This document shows, piece by piece, positions 1-12,271 of a DNA stretch of 64,000 nucleotides. This DNA is from Rhizophagus irregularis (Eukaryota > Glomeromycota > Glomeromycetes > Glomerales > Glomeraceae): positions 4,774,001 to 4,838,000 of the forward strand of contig NC_089434.1 of the NCBI RefSeq assembly GCF_026210795.1. Reading direction: 5' to 3'. Position 1 is the stretch's first letter. The number at the start of each line of letters is the position of its first letter. The notes beneath the pieces were generated by a model that saw nothing but the letters and a program-made list of their open reading frames with translations, was not told the origin of the DNA and did not search any database. The position numbers and the translations under genes are program-made.

Positions 1-1553
1 TTTAATTAGTATTTTATTAATTGTTCTCGTTACTATTCCTTATACTACTATGATTTTATAATTTAAAATAAGATTTCATAAAATGAAATGAAATAAAAAA
101 AAAAAACTTTACTATTATCAAAACATCGGATGGGTCACTTGCATACCCTGATTATATTGCATCCATACAAGTTATTATACAAGATTATTGGATCATTGCC
201 TGTTTTTATTTTATTGATATCAATTTTTGGTAAATTTATCAAAGTAACAGGTCATTCAATGAGAAAAAATTTTGATTGAGTAACATTTTGTGGGAAAGTT
301 ATAATCAAAATTTAGAATGCCGATCGTTTATCTATTTCCTAATCGAACGCACAAAAAGAAAAATAAAATTGTAATTATTGTTCCATTTTGATTTTTCACG
401 AACAAATAAAAATATTTTTTTTTGATAAATAATATTATTCGTTTGATAAAAGATAAGCCATAATTGGATAATTATTTAGAAACTCCGTTGAAAATTGTCA
501 CTAAAAAACTTAAAAAATTTTAACATATTTATTTATAAATAGGTTATCATTAAAAAAGATTTAGGGGAAACAAATAATTTGGGGTTCAAAAATAATGTTG
601 GCGTTTAATGATTGATTTTTGAATTATTGAAAAAAGGAAAATTGAATGTAATATGATAAGTTACACGTTTCTATGAAGTTGTATGTTTTTTATTCTTACT
701 ACTGAAATTTTTAATGATTTTATTACTTAATAAAATTACCTAAATTAAATAATATAAAGTCATAATCATTTCTTTTACTCACTTTTATTTATTTTCTTTG
801 ATCAGATGAAAAAGTTTTTATATATTTTAAAGTTAGAATTACAAAATCTGTGCATCCAATAAAGCCATAAAGGAACAAATCTTCCTTATCTTCTCATCAG
901 CTTTAATGTAAATATACATATTTTACTGCTGCAAAAATCTCGTGTGCAAAACCTTATTTATACACAAATTACTGTTTTAATTTATATGTCATACATATTA
1001 ATACTATCATTAAATGCAAATCAATGAATTTCGTTTATTTATGTAAATCAAATACTTTAAAATCTTTATTAGAGATCAATAGTAATAACGAACTGACACT
1101 GACTTGCTGATCGAAAATCGTCAGTTCTTCATAATTTACAGAAATAATATAGAAAAAGTGATTTTGAAACTTGTGCAATTTCTATCATCTTTTGTATTAT
1201 CGCTAGAAAAACAAAACTTTTGTAAAAATAAGGGTGATAGATTATTGTATCAAATGATCAAATACGATTATATTGTATGTTACATGTAATTGTTTATAAT
1301 AAATAGTAATGATTATGATATATACTTATATATATTTATATTATATTAAAAATATTCTTACACTGTAAATTTACAATATTATACATATATATATATATTA
1401 AATAAAAAATTTATACAATAAAACAATATTTAATTAATCGGATATGTAATTCCGAGAATTTCTTATATAAATGTTGTAAATAAATTCTGAAATTATTTTT
1501 TTTTAAAAAAAAAATAAAAAAAAATATATTATATATTTATTTTTCCATCAAAA
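1..1553. other. AT-rich non-coding stretch
   Basis: No convincing gene is seen. The stretch is very AT-rich with homopolymer runs. A 61-codon open frame at 1104-1289 has no recognisable motif and a lysine/isoleucine-rich composition expected of random AT-rich DNA, so it is not called. Confidence 0.6.
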
Positions 1554-1772
1554 ATGTCTTCTGATTCTGCTCCCCCGACTCCCCCTCCTTCTCCAAGCCA
1601 ATTCAACCTAATGCCATCGCCACCTCCTTCTCCTCTTCCTCCCCAATCGCCTCCTCCTTCTCCGCCTCCTTCACCACGGCCGTTGCAATATAGATATAGA
1701 AGCATTCCCTACTCTACACCAGTAGTGCACCGGAGGGCTTATAGAAAAATAATAACTCGATCTTCGAAGTAA
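1554..1772 (+). CDS. small proline/serine-rich protein, possibly spliced
   Basis: Open frame of 72 codons with a good eukaryotic start context (AAAATG, A at -3). The N-terminal two thirds are low-complexity proline/serine, with repeated PPPSP and PPSP units at about residues 8-45. A basic, Tyr/Arg-rich tail follows (about residues 45-72). The coding part is much more GC-rich than its flanks, which argues for selection on the codons. The stop codon overlaps a strong splice donor (GTAAGT at about 1769). Using it with an acceptor at about 1821 would replace the last residue by about 16 more, mostly basic, residues ending near 1867. No signal peptide or membrane segment is visible. The function is unknown. 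PPSP-rich proteins can be SH3/WW ligands or wall-associated, but nothing here decides that. Confidence 0.45.
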   Translation: MSSDSAPPTPPPSPSQFNLMPSPPPSPLPPQSPPPSPPPSPRPLQYRYRSIPYSTPVVHRRAYRKIITRSSK

Positions 1773-1829
1773 GTAAATATTGTTTGATTTAACTATACTT
1801 CTTATACTTTATTACAAGAAGCTTACGCT

Positions 1830-2469
1830 GCGTCTTTTTTTCATTCAGTAGAAGAATAAGAATTTAAATTTTTTTAAAAAAAAAAAAAATTTTATTTTAA
1901 ATTTCGGCTGGTAAGGTCCAAAGTTTGAAACTTTGTGAAACTTTTATTATTATATTATTATTATTATTGACTAATTTAATTTATTTTTATTCTTTTTGTT
2001 ATTGATATATAATTTATTGAATTAATAAAGTTTTTAAAATTATTATTTTTAAAAAAAAAATAAAATTTTTTAATAATTGTTAAATTTTATTTTTTAAATT
2101 TAAATACTAAACCGTTTTTCTCTACTAGCAATAAATAATAAATAATAAATAATAAATAATAATAGTTTACTATTATATTTTCAATAAACGTCCAAATAAA
2201 TCAATTACCTTGTTTTGCGGGTCTTATCTCCCAATGCACATAAATACCCACATGATAATACTCATCTACTAATAATAAAACTCACGCAATAACTAATAGT
2301 AGGGGGTATAAGGTCAAACCCTCTGAAATTTGTATCATACCCGGGTACTATGACCCCCATTATGCGATATAGTGAAATTTTTATTATAGGAATTTCAAGT
2401 TTTATTTACAATCAACTCTCTCTAAATGCATTCTTCTAAGTGCATGCATTATATATTTTTTCTCCAATG
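1830..2469. other. non-coding, AT-rich with a short ATAAATA microsatellite
   Basis: No gene is seen. A 7-bp microsatellite (ATAAATA repeated about five times) lies at about 2129-2163. The stretch at 2215-2390 is less AT-rich but has no long open frame. A partial pogo-like terminus (CAATCAACTCTCT) is near 2406. Confidence 0.5.
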
Positions 2470-4029
2470 GACAAATATTTGCTGCGCCATCTTATAAAAC
2501 TATTTGCTTAAACCAATTAATGTCGTCCAAAAATTAAACCGATGAACACGAAAATTTTAAATATAATTTATTATAATTTCATACTCAAAAACTAACATTC
2601 CTTATTCACGTTAAAACCTGGAAATACAAACCTAATCTAATCGTCGAATTTCCTTGCAACAATATCTGATCCATTTACCCTCAATAGTCAATGCGAAAAA
2701 TATAAATGTAAAAATTAATCCCTATCAAAATAGTTTTGACCTTTGCAACAACCTTTTAGAAAATAAAAAATTCAACTAATAAAAATAGATGTGCAAGTAA
2801 TTTTCTTTTTATTTTAGAATTCGAAAGTTGTGGCGTAAGAAATTATAAGAACATTTCTTCAAATACTTTCGAAGCCATATCTAAGAATTTGATGATATGG
2901 CGTGTTTGTGTGTCGTATGGTCACTAATATATGTATCTCCAATATTAAATTAAGCGAAACTTAAACTTTATAGAACGTAATATTACTAAGTACAGTACGT
3001 TAAAAAAAAAAGAAGATTTTAAATTACCTATCAATGGTAGTGATTTTTGTTATTATGAAAAAATAATATTATTGGTTTAAATAAAATAAATCGTGGTTAA
3101 TCGGTTAAATCGAATTCTATCGAATTCTTAAATATAAAATGTATAAAGTGTTGTCAAAATTATTTGCTACTATCATATCATATTCTTCTTTGTTTTAAAA
3201 TATTCTCTTTTTATTTTTTGTCCAACAATTCTTGCCATCGCAAAATCTTAGTGTTATATTTCAGGAAATGTCAAGTCTACCGACCTGTCATATTTTTAGA
3301 TTAAAAAAATTCAATTAATTAGGAACATGATTATTTATCTTATTTTATATAACAGGGTATGCTCCCTTGATAAATTTTCGTTTCATTTTTTTATTTGGAT
3401 AATTAGTTATTAGGCATAAAATATTTTAAAAGTTTAATTTTGATCTATTTTTAATAAATATTTACTGTATATCATCAGTCTTTTCAAAGAGAAAAGAGGT
3501 CTATTGTTCCATTTTGAAACATTAATTTTTCATCCCGTAAATATTCTATTTCGACTCAGGATCAACTCTGAAAAATCAACTCAGAAGAATCAATTCAGTT
3601 TTTTTTGCAGTCTGAATAACAGATAGGTTGAAAATACGGACGCGTCTCTTATTACGGTACATAGCATCCCTATTTTCCCTATTATAGTCCTTTAAAAATT
3701 AAAATGGCTTGATTGTTCTCAACCAGTTTATTTATTTGATTTATGGTTGAAAATGGTTTGATTAGGATTCTAGATTTCTCAATTGTTTACTTTATTCTTT
3801 AATCTATATTGTAATACAAAGAGATTGCGAAATAAAATTTGGGGAGAAAATTATTTCACAACTAAGAATTTACCTTGTTAAAGGCTTTTCTGCTTCTGGG
3901 AAAAACAAAAAGCCGATCATATGATATTAAATGTCAATGCGTGAATATCAATAAGAAATAAAACAAAAGGTTCGTGACCCAGATAATTTTATTTTCCCGA
4001 TCATTAAAAGAAAATCTGTAAATAAATTA

Positions 4030-4064
4030 CTGCGCCACACTGCGCCGTCAACCTGACACACAGC
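4030..4064. mobile_element. solo end of the MULE-like element found complete in copy B
   Basis: The sequence matches the inner part of the right terminal repeat of the element at 31699-32142 (CTGCGCCACACTGCGCCGTC, then CAACCTGACACACA). It is followed by the same ATGAATTTT flank. The outermost part (TTTCAGATGT) and the whole left half are missing. It looks like an abortive excision or deletion remnant. Confidence 0.7.
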
Positions 4065-4191
4065 ATGAATTTTACTAATTCGCAATTTATTACACGTGGG
4101 TTAAAGTCAGTTACAGTTACGTGCCTTCGATAATTCCAACAAAACTGATACGAAACACGATCCTAATTCAGTAATTCGGTATGCAATTTTG

Positions 4192-4202
4192 TATATAAAT
4201 AG
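4192..4202 (+). promoter_or_regulatory. TATA-box-like motif conserved in both X copies
   Basis: TATATAAATAG lies in a GC-richer context and is conserved, with its surroundings, at 32353-32363 in the second copy of block X. No intact gene is seen downstream in either copy, so its role is uncertain. It may be the promoter of a dead element. Confidence 0.3.
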
Positions 4203-5499
4203 AGGTCTTGGTCTAGTGATTAAATATACATTCTTTTCACAAACTACTCGCAAAACTATACGTTCTTTACATTCTTTTCATAACTACCCCGCACAACCAT
4301 ACATATTCTTCACAAACTACCCGCACAACTATCACAACTATACAAGTTTGAAATAGAAGAAATTATTTTGCTCAAGATTTTCTTGAGCACGTCGCGAACG
4401 TTTTGAAGCGCGCCATTTATTTTCCAAACACGCTTCCGTGTTCTTTAAAGCAACGAGGTAATTTATGATAAAAAATTATTTATTTTCGAAATGTCGTCTT
4501 TCATGGTAATTTGATAAAAAACTATTTACTAAAAGATCAATGACTTTTTTTTCTTTTGTTAGAATTGTTCGGGTCTACAAAATAAAAAATATCGGCGCTC
4601 CTCTCGCGTTCACCGCGCCCTCTTAAGAAAAAAAAATCGAGAAGAGGATGAAGGAGAAAATCAGAGAGAAAAAAACCGGAAGGCACGATTAAAAAAAGAT
4701 TTAATGTTGGCGGGCGGAACGCGCGTCTATAAAAATCTTACGGTCCTTCAAGGTAATTTATGATAAATTAATTATTTACTATCAATGACTTCTTTTTCGT
4801 CTTTCATGGTAATTTAATAAAAAATTATTTACTAAAAGATCAATTACTTCTTTTTCTTTTGTTAGGTCATTTATATGAAGCTTCTCGTCAGATTGATCAA
4901 TTTTCATCAATAACCGCATTCCACCCGTCTACATTTAATCAATCTTCTTTTAATTGTATTTTCTGTTTTCTTTCCCTCTGATTTTCTTCATCTTCCTCCT
5001 CGATTTTTTTTCCTCAGGATGAAAATGATTTTTTTTTAATTTTACTTGTATTTTCCGAAATAAATTTATCATTAGATCACATCATTATATGAATAAAGTC
5101 TGAAATTACTATACTTGAATTTTGTCGAACATCTTTAGAAGAAGCAAATATTAACAAAAAAAAATATGAATTAAATATTAAACCCAGAATTTTAAAGAAT
5201 AAATCTGCTATAAAATGTTTCTTCATAAAAATTGATCACCTTTAATTATTTGCTCAGTTTCCACTAATAAACCTTTTTTTGTAACACAGATATTCTGATA
5301 ATCATAAAAATTTGGTCATTAAAAAAACGAGAAAAATTTAAGTCGTTGTATTCCACTTAATCTAGTTTCTTCTGCTATTCGCTCAACCTTTTACGCTCAA
5401 GTCTGTTTAAACTAAAAAAGTGTTTGAAATGAATATCATCAAGAGAACGAACACGGAAAATTGCTACAAATGACAAGCCAGCTGCAAATTCCTCCTATT

Positions 5500-8400
5500 A
5501 CTGCTTTTATAAAGTCAGACCTTGTAATTTATGAGCTGTGATAGCCCACGCAAGAGAGAGTGGAAATTGCAAGCGAGAGCAACTTTCGGTTTTATCTTCC
5601 CACACCCACATACTTATAGGAATAAGAGTTGGACCGTTATATTCAATATACTGTCTAATGAAACTCAGGTAAAGAGGTGTACTCGGGCTTTTCTTTATAT
5701 AAAATAACTGTTATTGTTCCCATTACCCATTTATAAGACCAGCAGCATTTTGCATAATTATATTTCAGTTTCAATTCTTTTTGCAGTTTCGGAACCGGCC
5801 TTAGAAGCTTCAGATCCACCCGTATGTACTCCATGAATCTTGGCAACGGGTTGGTTTAATAATCGAAGTTTATTCAAATTTATTTTATCCACTTCTTCCC
5901 ATGTTGTTAGAACATTGGTGGCATCTGAAGTTTTTCTCTCTGATCCAGGAATATTTTCTGGAATTCGCGTCATTAATAATTCCCAGTCGGATCGTATAGA
6001 CCTTCCATCACGTAAGTGATAATAAGAAATTTCTAAATTGTTGTTGTTTATCCGAGTTACCTGTTGTATTTGTATAGCCTCATTTCTTGAAATTGACTAG
6101 ACACTACGACCTTAGATAAATGATCTGATTTCGAGAGTCCTGAGAATACAATGGGAACATCACATACCGGAGGAAGCTGCCCAAAGTCACCAACAAGAAT
6201 TATGGATCGGCTACCAAAGGGAATATTGTAGTGATCCGGAAATGCTTGCTGCGGTCGTTAATCAATATAGCAAGAAAACGACGTCCTACCATACTATAAA
6301 ATATCCTATATATTTTAGTTTTCTTTGGAGTCTCTTCAAAGATTCACCTTCAAGCTCAACGTTTACCCCGAATATTGGAACAGAAAGTGACGAACGTATA
6401 GTGTTGCCTTCAATGTTAACACCTGTTGGAGCAACTACCATATTGTTCTCATGTAAGTTATGTTCCTTTACGATCTCATATAACCTTCCCCGAATAGCAT
6501 TAATAAGGTAAGATTTGCCGGTTCCAGCAGTACCCATGACAATAATTCTTAAAGGTGCTATGGATTCTACTCTTTCACGTATTAACCTTTGTTTCTCGCT
6601 TAGAGTTCTAAGGTCGATACTAGTTGTCACCAATTGCCTGCTAGATGAAGCTTTCTGCCTCTTCAATTTCAGGATATCGCAGCAAACTTTCGTTAACCCA
6701 GTCGTGATTTCTATCAATATCACGGGTACTAAAGTCATCTAATCTACGCGTCTGTCTATTTGCCATCATTTCAGCCAGTAACATCCAGTCAGTTCGAAGT
6801 TCATACGCTTCCTATGGTGTGTCGTCGTCTTCTTCATCAGAATCGTTACCTTCAACTTCTTGAATATCATCCACGGCAGGTCCAATTAAATCATTAGAGT
6901 CATCATTGATTTCTACAAGATGTTGGTTATATAAATCAATCCATGAAAGAGTGTGATTCTCTGTGAGGCTAAGAAGGTCTCTATAACGAACCATTTCGAA
7001 TGGGAGATGGACGTAGCTAAATACGTACAATGTTTTCACCAGAGCATCCTACCCAGTTGCCTTTTACTAATTTATATTGCTGATCCAATTTGAACAATGA
7101 AAGTTCCTCAAGTTCGGCAGGTCTATTACAATATCTTTGTAGAGGTGAGACATCTGTTTACAAAATTCCATTGTTCTCATTATTTGGAACATTTTCATTA
7201 CTATCACGAAGCTGTTGATTCACCTCTTTGTTAAGATTTTAGACTAACAAAATTTCGGCTACTATGATAGAGCGGTAATTGAAGATGACAAGTTTCTTGC
7301 GCCGAAAAATCACGTTCTCCGACTGTGTGAATGAGCAACTTTGGAATGGTTTAACAGCTGGATCATTGGGGTCATCATTACGATGAGCTTTGTCCAATAC
7401 TTCTGAGAAGGCCAAGGACCCTAAGGACCGTGGTTCTGCTTCACTAGCATACTTCGAAACATACTGCGTGGTAAGGATGGGTATCAAATCAACATTTGCA
7501 CTCCATCCCTGTAATTGAATGCGATCATGAGGATTTATAAGTGGATCATTTCTGGCAGTTGTCAGTTCTAGGTAGTGTAACCATTTATCGATCAATTCAA
7601 TCAGAAGGAGATGCATGCAGGTCGGGATTGATTGTTGTAACTAAAGAATCCAAGCAGTGTTTTACTTCTTCCATAATTTCATCATTATTTTTCATCTTTT
7701 CCCAATCAATTTCTGGTGCTTCTTTTCGCTTGGCAATGCCATGAACTTGAACACTACCATGATGTTGCCACTCAAATCGATACCACCAGTCAACTAATTC
7801 CCATTTAGGAATTAACACTTCCCAGATCGCTTTTTCAAAGAAATATGCAGCAATATGGAGATTATTGTCTGCGAAGCGAAGGACTATATATGTTTTCGAA
7901 GGACTATGTCAAATATCCGGTTGTCCGCACGCGTCACGTCATTGAAATTTCGTGCTACATCAGATGAAATAAATTTGTGATACATCAGATAAACAAGATA
8001 AAGGTTTATTTATAACCTTTTTTTCGCTCCGGACTTACAACGGTTTCCGTTTCCTAGTTTATGAGATCTTTACGTTGGCGTCTGGCAGCTTCCTGGACTG
8101 TTTCTGTGTTTACAGAATTTTTTCCATTAGGCATTAGATTATGTAAGTCTTGCCAATGCACATCTGCGCTAAATGTAAAGAAAATCATTCCCTGAGACCT
8201 TATCTAATTCAGCTCTACGACGCATTCAATAATGAATAGTACCACGCAATCCGTAATACTTTGCTATGTGAGTATTGTTTTGCATTAAATCCAGTATCGG
8301 CTACTGTGAGTTGCTCTTCTCTAAATTCTGTCGAACAAATACGCGACCTTCTGATGATGCTCTCCGTCTCATTAATGAATTTAGGGCAAAGTAATGCCAC

Positions 8401-9370
8401 CGTCGATGACGAGCAAATCGGCCGTCTTTATAGACTAAAAGATGTTTAAAGTATTCCGTCGGTTTATTTCTTTTATCCGGGGTTCATTAAGGTCCACGAC
8501 CCTCCAAGGATAAAATGTAGGAGATGCTCTTTGCTATATATCCTGGGGTATGAAACTCATCAATCGGAGAAACTTCGTTATGCGGCCAGTTAATTCTCTC
8601 ATGATCATGTTGCGCTCAATTGAGGATTTCATTTATTGCCCTGTCTTCATTAAGTCTGGTGGGTAATGAAGGAACAAATGTTTGTGAGTCGAAAGAGTTT
8701 TCATCATTCTCCTGGTTCTTCTTCAGAACTATTGGTACTATCATCCGTGAATTGTGGAAGTTTTTCCGCAAACGAACCATTTTCAGGTAAAGTTTGTAAT
8801 ATTTCATCATCAATATCCGATATCACGATAGAATTTATTGTTTGCCTTCATGACTTCATCCAGTGAAGAGCTCGCATTACTTTTCCCTAACGAACATGAA
8901 AATCCCGAAAATTGGATCTATCTTCGGAATGACGCCAAACAATAAGTAAAACCAACGATTATGGATCATGTAGAAGTCGTGCCGCGAACTCCTGCACATC
9001 TTGTGAAAAAATAATAATATTTCCACGATATGCATACTGTCCTCCAGGATTGCGCGTTTCACTTAGGTTATTTTTGAGATTGTTCATTGTGTTGCGAAAT
9101 TGGCGCAAAAGCTTCTGATCAGCAGTTGGAATGCATATTTTTGACGTATACTTGGCTTCTTTTGTGAAAGCCTCGCTGCAATTTGATTTGGAATTTTTTT
9201 GCTATTCTAAGCGAATATTTCTTACCGCGCAAGAGCGCGTCGAGTTTCTCCTCAACTACCGAACGTACTTCACGCTCCTCGTTGGTCTCTTCTCGCTTTA
9301 CGCTTCCTTTCACGATCACGTGCTAAGCGTTCCTCGCGCTCCTCATGATCATGTGACAAAATGAGCTTCT
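5500..9370 (-). pseudogene. Helitron Rep/helicase (Pif1-like), decayed
   Basis: Read leftward, pieces of one protein appear in order but in several frames with stops. They are a charged N-terminal segment (9319-9119), a Helitron N-terminal segment containing LSETRNPGGQYAYRG (about 9070-9015), and the Rep endonuclease segment with WQHHGSVQVHG (about 7780-7735). Next is NDPLINPHDRIQLQGW, followed by the tyrosine motif YVSKYASEAE (about 7555-7430). The helicase follows: a Walker A loop GTAGTGKS (about 6535-6512), then VGDFGQLPPV (about 6210-6180), and C-terminal SLAWAITAHKLQGLTL (about 5565-5515). Helitrons move by rolling-circle replication using a HUH nuclease fused to a Pif1 helicase. In the HUH motif the first histidine appears replaced by glutamine (VQVH). 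Frame breaks and stops show it is dead. The segment from 7070 leftward is duplicated at 33640-35280. Confidence 0.85.
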
Positions 9371-9399
9371 TCCATATCAATAACATATTCTCTCTATTC

Positions 9400-10380
9400 T
9401 CTTTATTCTTGAGATGATTTGGAAAAGGAGCTATGCGCAAATACATTTACACAATTATTGTATATTCTCATTAAAGTGATCTTACCATATCGTAATCCGA
9501 TGTAATGCAAAGGTTTTTATTGGGAATTCTTACAATTTGGCTTTTGAATAAAGAAAAAAAAAAATTTTTGATTAAGTCGCCAATTATAATTACTACGTGG
9601 TTTATATATGATCGTTTTAATTAAGGGGCGTTCCTTTTCGATCGTTGGGCGTACCTTGGACAATTCAATATCCATTTTTGATTTTACTATTTTAATGCAC
9701 GTTGCAAATATATTGTTATTGATTAGGAGACGTTCTTATAACGTGTATTTTATGTTACAAAATTTATCATTCGCGTACATTTAAAACTTATAACCGTTTT
9801 TAATTAACAACAATTTTTCGTAATTCCATAATCAATAGTTTTATATATTAAAAGTGCTATTAACCCAAATGCGACCAAAAAAATATTACTACCACCAATA
9901 CTACCTTGAACATATCCTTAAATATTTCTCCTATTATCTTGATATACGTTTATTATAATTTCTAATTCTTTTATTTAATAATTTCAAAACTTTACATTAC
10001 ATGAATTCATACATTTAATTTAAACTATGATGATTAAGAAAAAATCAAATAAATAACGCGACGGACTTTAACGGTTTCCATTTTTCTAGTGTATATTTCT
10101 TTAGGGGATCTCCCGAAACCTATCTTCGAAAGCCCATCCGAAACCTATAAAAAAAAACAAGAACGGTTAGTAAACCGTTCCATAATATTAAAAAAAAAAA
10201 CTACTAAGATTCGTAATACTTACGAATTGTAATTTATTGAGTATTCTATGACATTCAAAAAATATTTTATTCAAATAAATCGCATAATAAAGTGAAAATG
10301 AATATGAATATGATTTAAATAAATTATAATATTATATACATAAATTCCTTATCCCGTTTTCTTGATAAAAAACAAATCAA
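9400..10380. other. non-coding spacer
   Basis: AT-rich sequence with no coding stretch that I can support. I looked for Helitron ends (5' TC, 3' CTRR with a hairpin) around the gene and could not place them with confidence. Confidence 0.4.
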
Positions 10381-10569
10381 ATAAAAATACTCCTGGCGCT
10401 TCGTTCATCATAGTCTAGGCGATGGTTGTGTTGTTGTTTGTGTATTTGTCCCTGGCGCATGATATCCTTCGTGTTGGAGAAACGATTGGAGGTAGTATGC
10501 CAGGGACGAAGTAATAGATCACGACTTAATTTGCTCGTTTAAACAAAGTGTTTCAAGATATTTTCGCAG

Positions 10570-11200
10570 CGCTATCGTCTGTTTTGGCTCTGGTTCGGGT
10601 CCTCGATTCTTAAAACTCGAGACATTCCAGTATTTATTTGTTGTGGTGAAGCTAGTATCTTATCTGTGCGCGAACTCCTATCATTGGAGGTGGAACAGTA
10701 GGTGAACGAACATCTGCAAACAAAGACTTTGATTTTCTTCGCTTGGGCTGCCAATAACCATTCTAGGGTATGCCAATAAAAAAAAATGGTCATCTATTGA
10801 AAATAATACATTCGATTCGGAAGAAACACGAACCTGCAGCACTTCATGTCTTTTGCCTTTTACCATCCTTTTTGAACGCGTATGATACAGTAATTGGTTT
10901 ATTCAGATTTCAGATATTGCACGTTCATTGCATCAATTGCCGCATCTGAAGAATCGAACTTATCATATGAAATAAACCCATACCCTTTACTATTACCAGT
11001 ATCAGGATCTCATGCAATCTAAATTAAATATTTCGACTTAACAAAATTAAATATGTAAATGAATTCGATATTCGATTATTAACAAAATAAAAATGAGCGG
11101 AAAGAGTGAAAATTACCAACGGGTCCTGCCAGAAGCATTCATCAAGGTTACCGATATAGACCGTAGCGTCTTGATCGCGTTCCTCTGTAGGACGAGCCAT
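10570..11200 (-). pseudogene. splicing factor 3b subunit 4 (SF3B4/Hsh49), broken partial copy
   Basis: SF3B4 is a U2 snRNP protein with two RRM domains that helps anchor SF3b to the branch-site region. The start at 11200 gives [20 protein letters not shown], the conserved N-terminus leading into RRM1. The frame then jumps to LLAGPV (about 11125), the end of the first helix region. The rest of RRM1 and the start of RRM2 are missing. After a GT...TTTAG intron (acceptor near 11019) comes [19 protein letters not shown] and [10 protein letters not shown], the second half of RRM2. It is followed in another frame by [15 protein letters not shown] and ERLLAAQAKK-like sequence (to about 10720). An in-frame TGA at 11010-11012 sits where this family usually has Arg (ARDPDTG). 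Internal deletions and frameshifts show it cannot make a full SF3B4. Since an intron is retained, it is a duplicated genomic fragment, not a processed copy. Confidence 0.85.
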
Positions 11201-11961
11201 AATGTCAAGAGAAAAAATTTTTTTGACGCTAATCTTTTTTCCAAAAAATAGCATCACGTGATATAAAGGTCAAAGAGATTTTGTCACACTACAATCCAGA
11301 AAAAAACTATACGGAAAGATTAATTTTTCTCATGTTTTTTTTTAAACCAACTTCCGCCCTGATATAGCAAATGTTTATGGAGGAATTTAAAGGTTGTGAT
11401 ATTTCTCGTCAATCTAAGTGGAATCATCAAAATCGAAAAACTCTTATTTGAAAATAGAATTGTTTCATTTTCCACATTCACAGCACCACTATTTAACTAT
11501 GCAGCATATTGCAAAGTCTTGCCAATTTATAATATTATTATATTATTAAAATAGTTGATAATGTTATTAATAATGCCGGATTGATTAGAAAATTACTAGT
11601 ATTAGAAGAAATTTTCCAAATGTTTACATCTTTAAAATAAATTGATTTATCCTCGTAATAAAAAATATCCAATGATGTTAATAATGAATTTATTAAAGAT
11701 TTTGATAAGAAAATTTTTAATCTTCACTGCAGATATTTTGAACCTTTTAGTTATTTGTGAAAATTTCAAACTTAGAATTATATGATTATATTTAAGATTA
11801 TTTTATCAAACATCATTAATATTGGTTCAAGTCAGTTTTCAAATAAGTTATAATTTACAAACAATTTTTATAGATTTTAATGATGATGATGATGATTTAA
11901 ATAGCTTAAAAAAATTAAAAGGATTAATTTCTAAACAGAAAAATTTTAAAAATGTAGCTAT

Positions 11962-12258
11962 AGGACCCCGGATATCTAATATAAAGGTCATAATGGACTT
12001 TTGGCCAAAAACACCCCTTTTTGCTGAAACTCAAAAAATCGTTTTTTGTAAATATCTCAGCATCCAGTAATTCAATTTTAATGAACTTTTTTTTATTTTG
12101 TAGCCCTCATTTAGCTCTACAATTTAAAAAAATGTTCATCAAAATTGGACCACTGGATGCCGAGATATTTACAAAAAACGATTTTTTGAGCCCCTGAAAA
12201 ATGGGCCAATCTGCCGAAAGTGTGACTTATGACCTGTTTTGGAGATATCCGGGGTCCT
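11962..12258 (+). mobile_element. AGGACCCCGG short TIR element, copy 1
   Basis: The 297-bp element is bounded by AGGACCCCGGATATCT and its inverted complement AGATATCCGGGGTCCT. The interior is itself largely fold-back. It belongs to the family with copies at 37527, 43804, 55080 and 58274, which carry 8-bp target duplications. Here the flanks (GTAGCTAT and ATTTAATT) do not match, so this copy has probably been rearranged on one side, perhaps by the tandem array that starts 14 bp downstream. It encodes no transposase. Confidence 0.9.
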
Positions 12259-12271
12259 ATTTAATTTGCAT

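Larger units (their letters stand above)
2470..7070 (+). repeat. segmental duplication block X, copy A
   Basis: This 4.6-kb block is repeated in the same orientation at about 29820-35315, with many small indels. Matching landmarks include GCTGCGCCATCTTATAAAA (2485 and 29830), GGTATGCTCCCTT (3356 and 30777), TATATAAATAGAGGTC (4192 and 32353) and the helicase segment from 5520 onward. The right edge falls inside the Helitron coding sequence, at CTTTTACTAATT in both copies. The duplication therefore broke a gene rather than copying a whole unit. Copy A keeps the helicase in its ancestral orientation. Confidence 0.9.

Noticed and set aside
4198-4235. tRNA-like A-box (TTGGTCTAGTGATTAA)
   Set aside because: No cloverleaf, anticodon arm or B-box follows at the right distance.
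6242-6742. Plus-strand open frames over the helicase
   Set aside because: They are antisense shadows of the minus-strand P-loop helicase segment.
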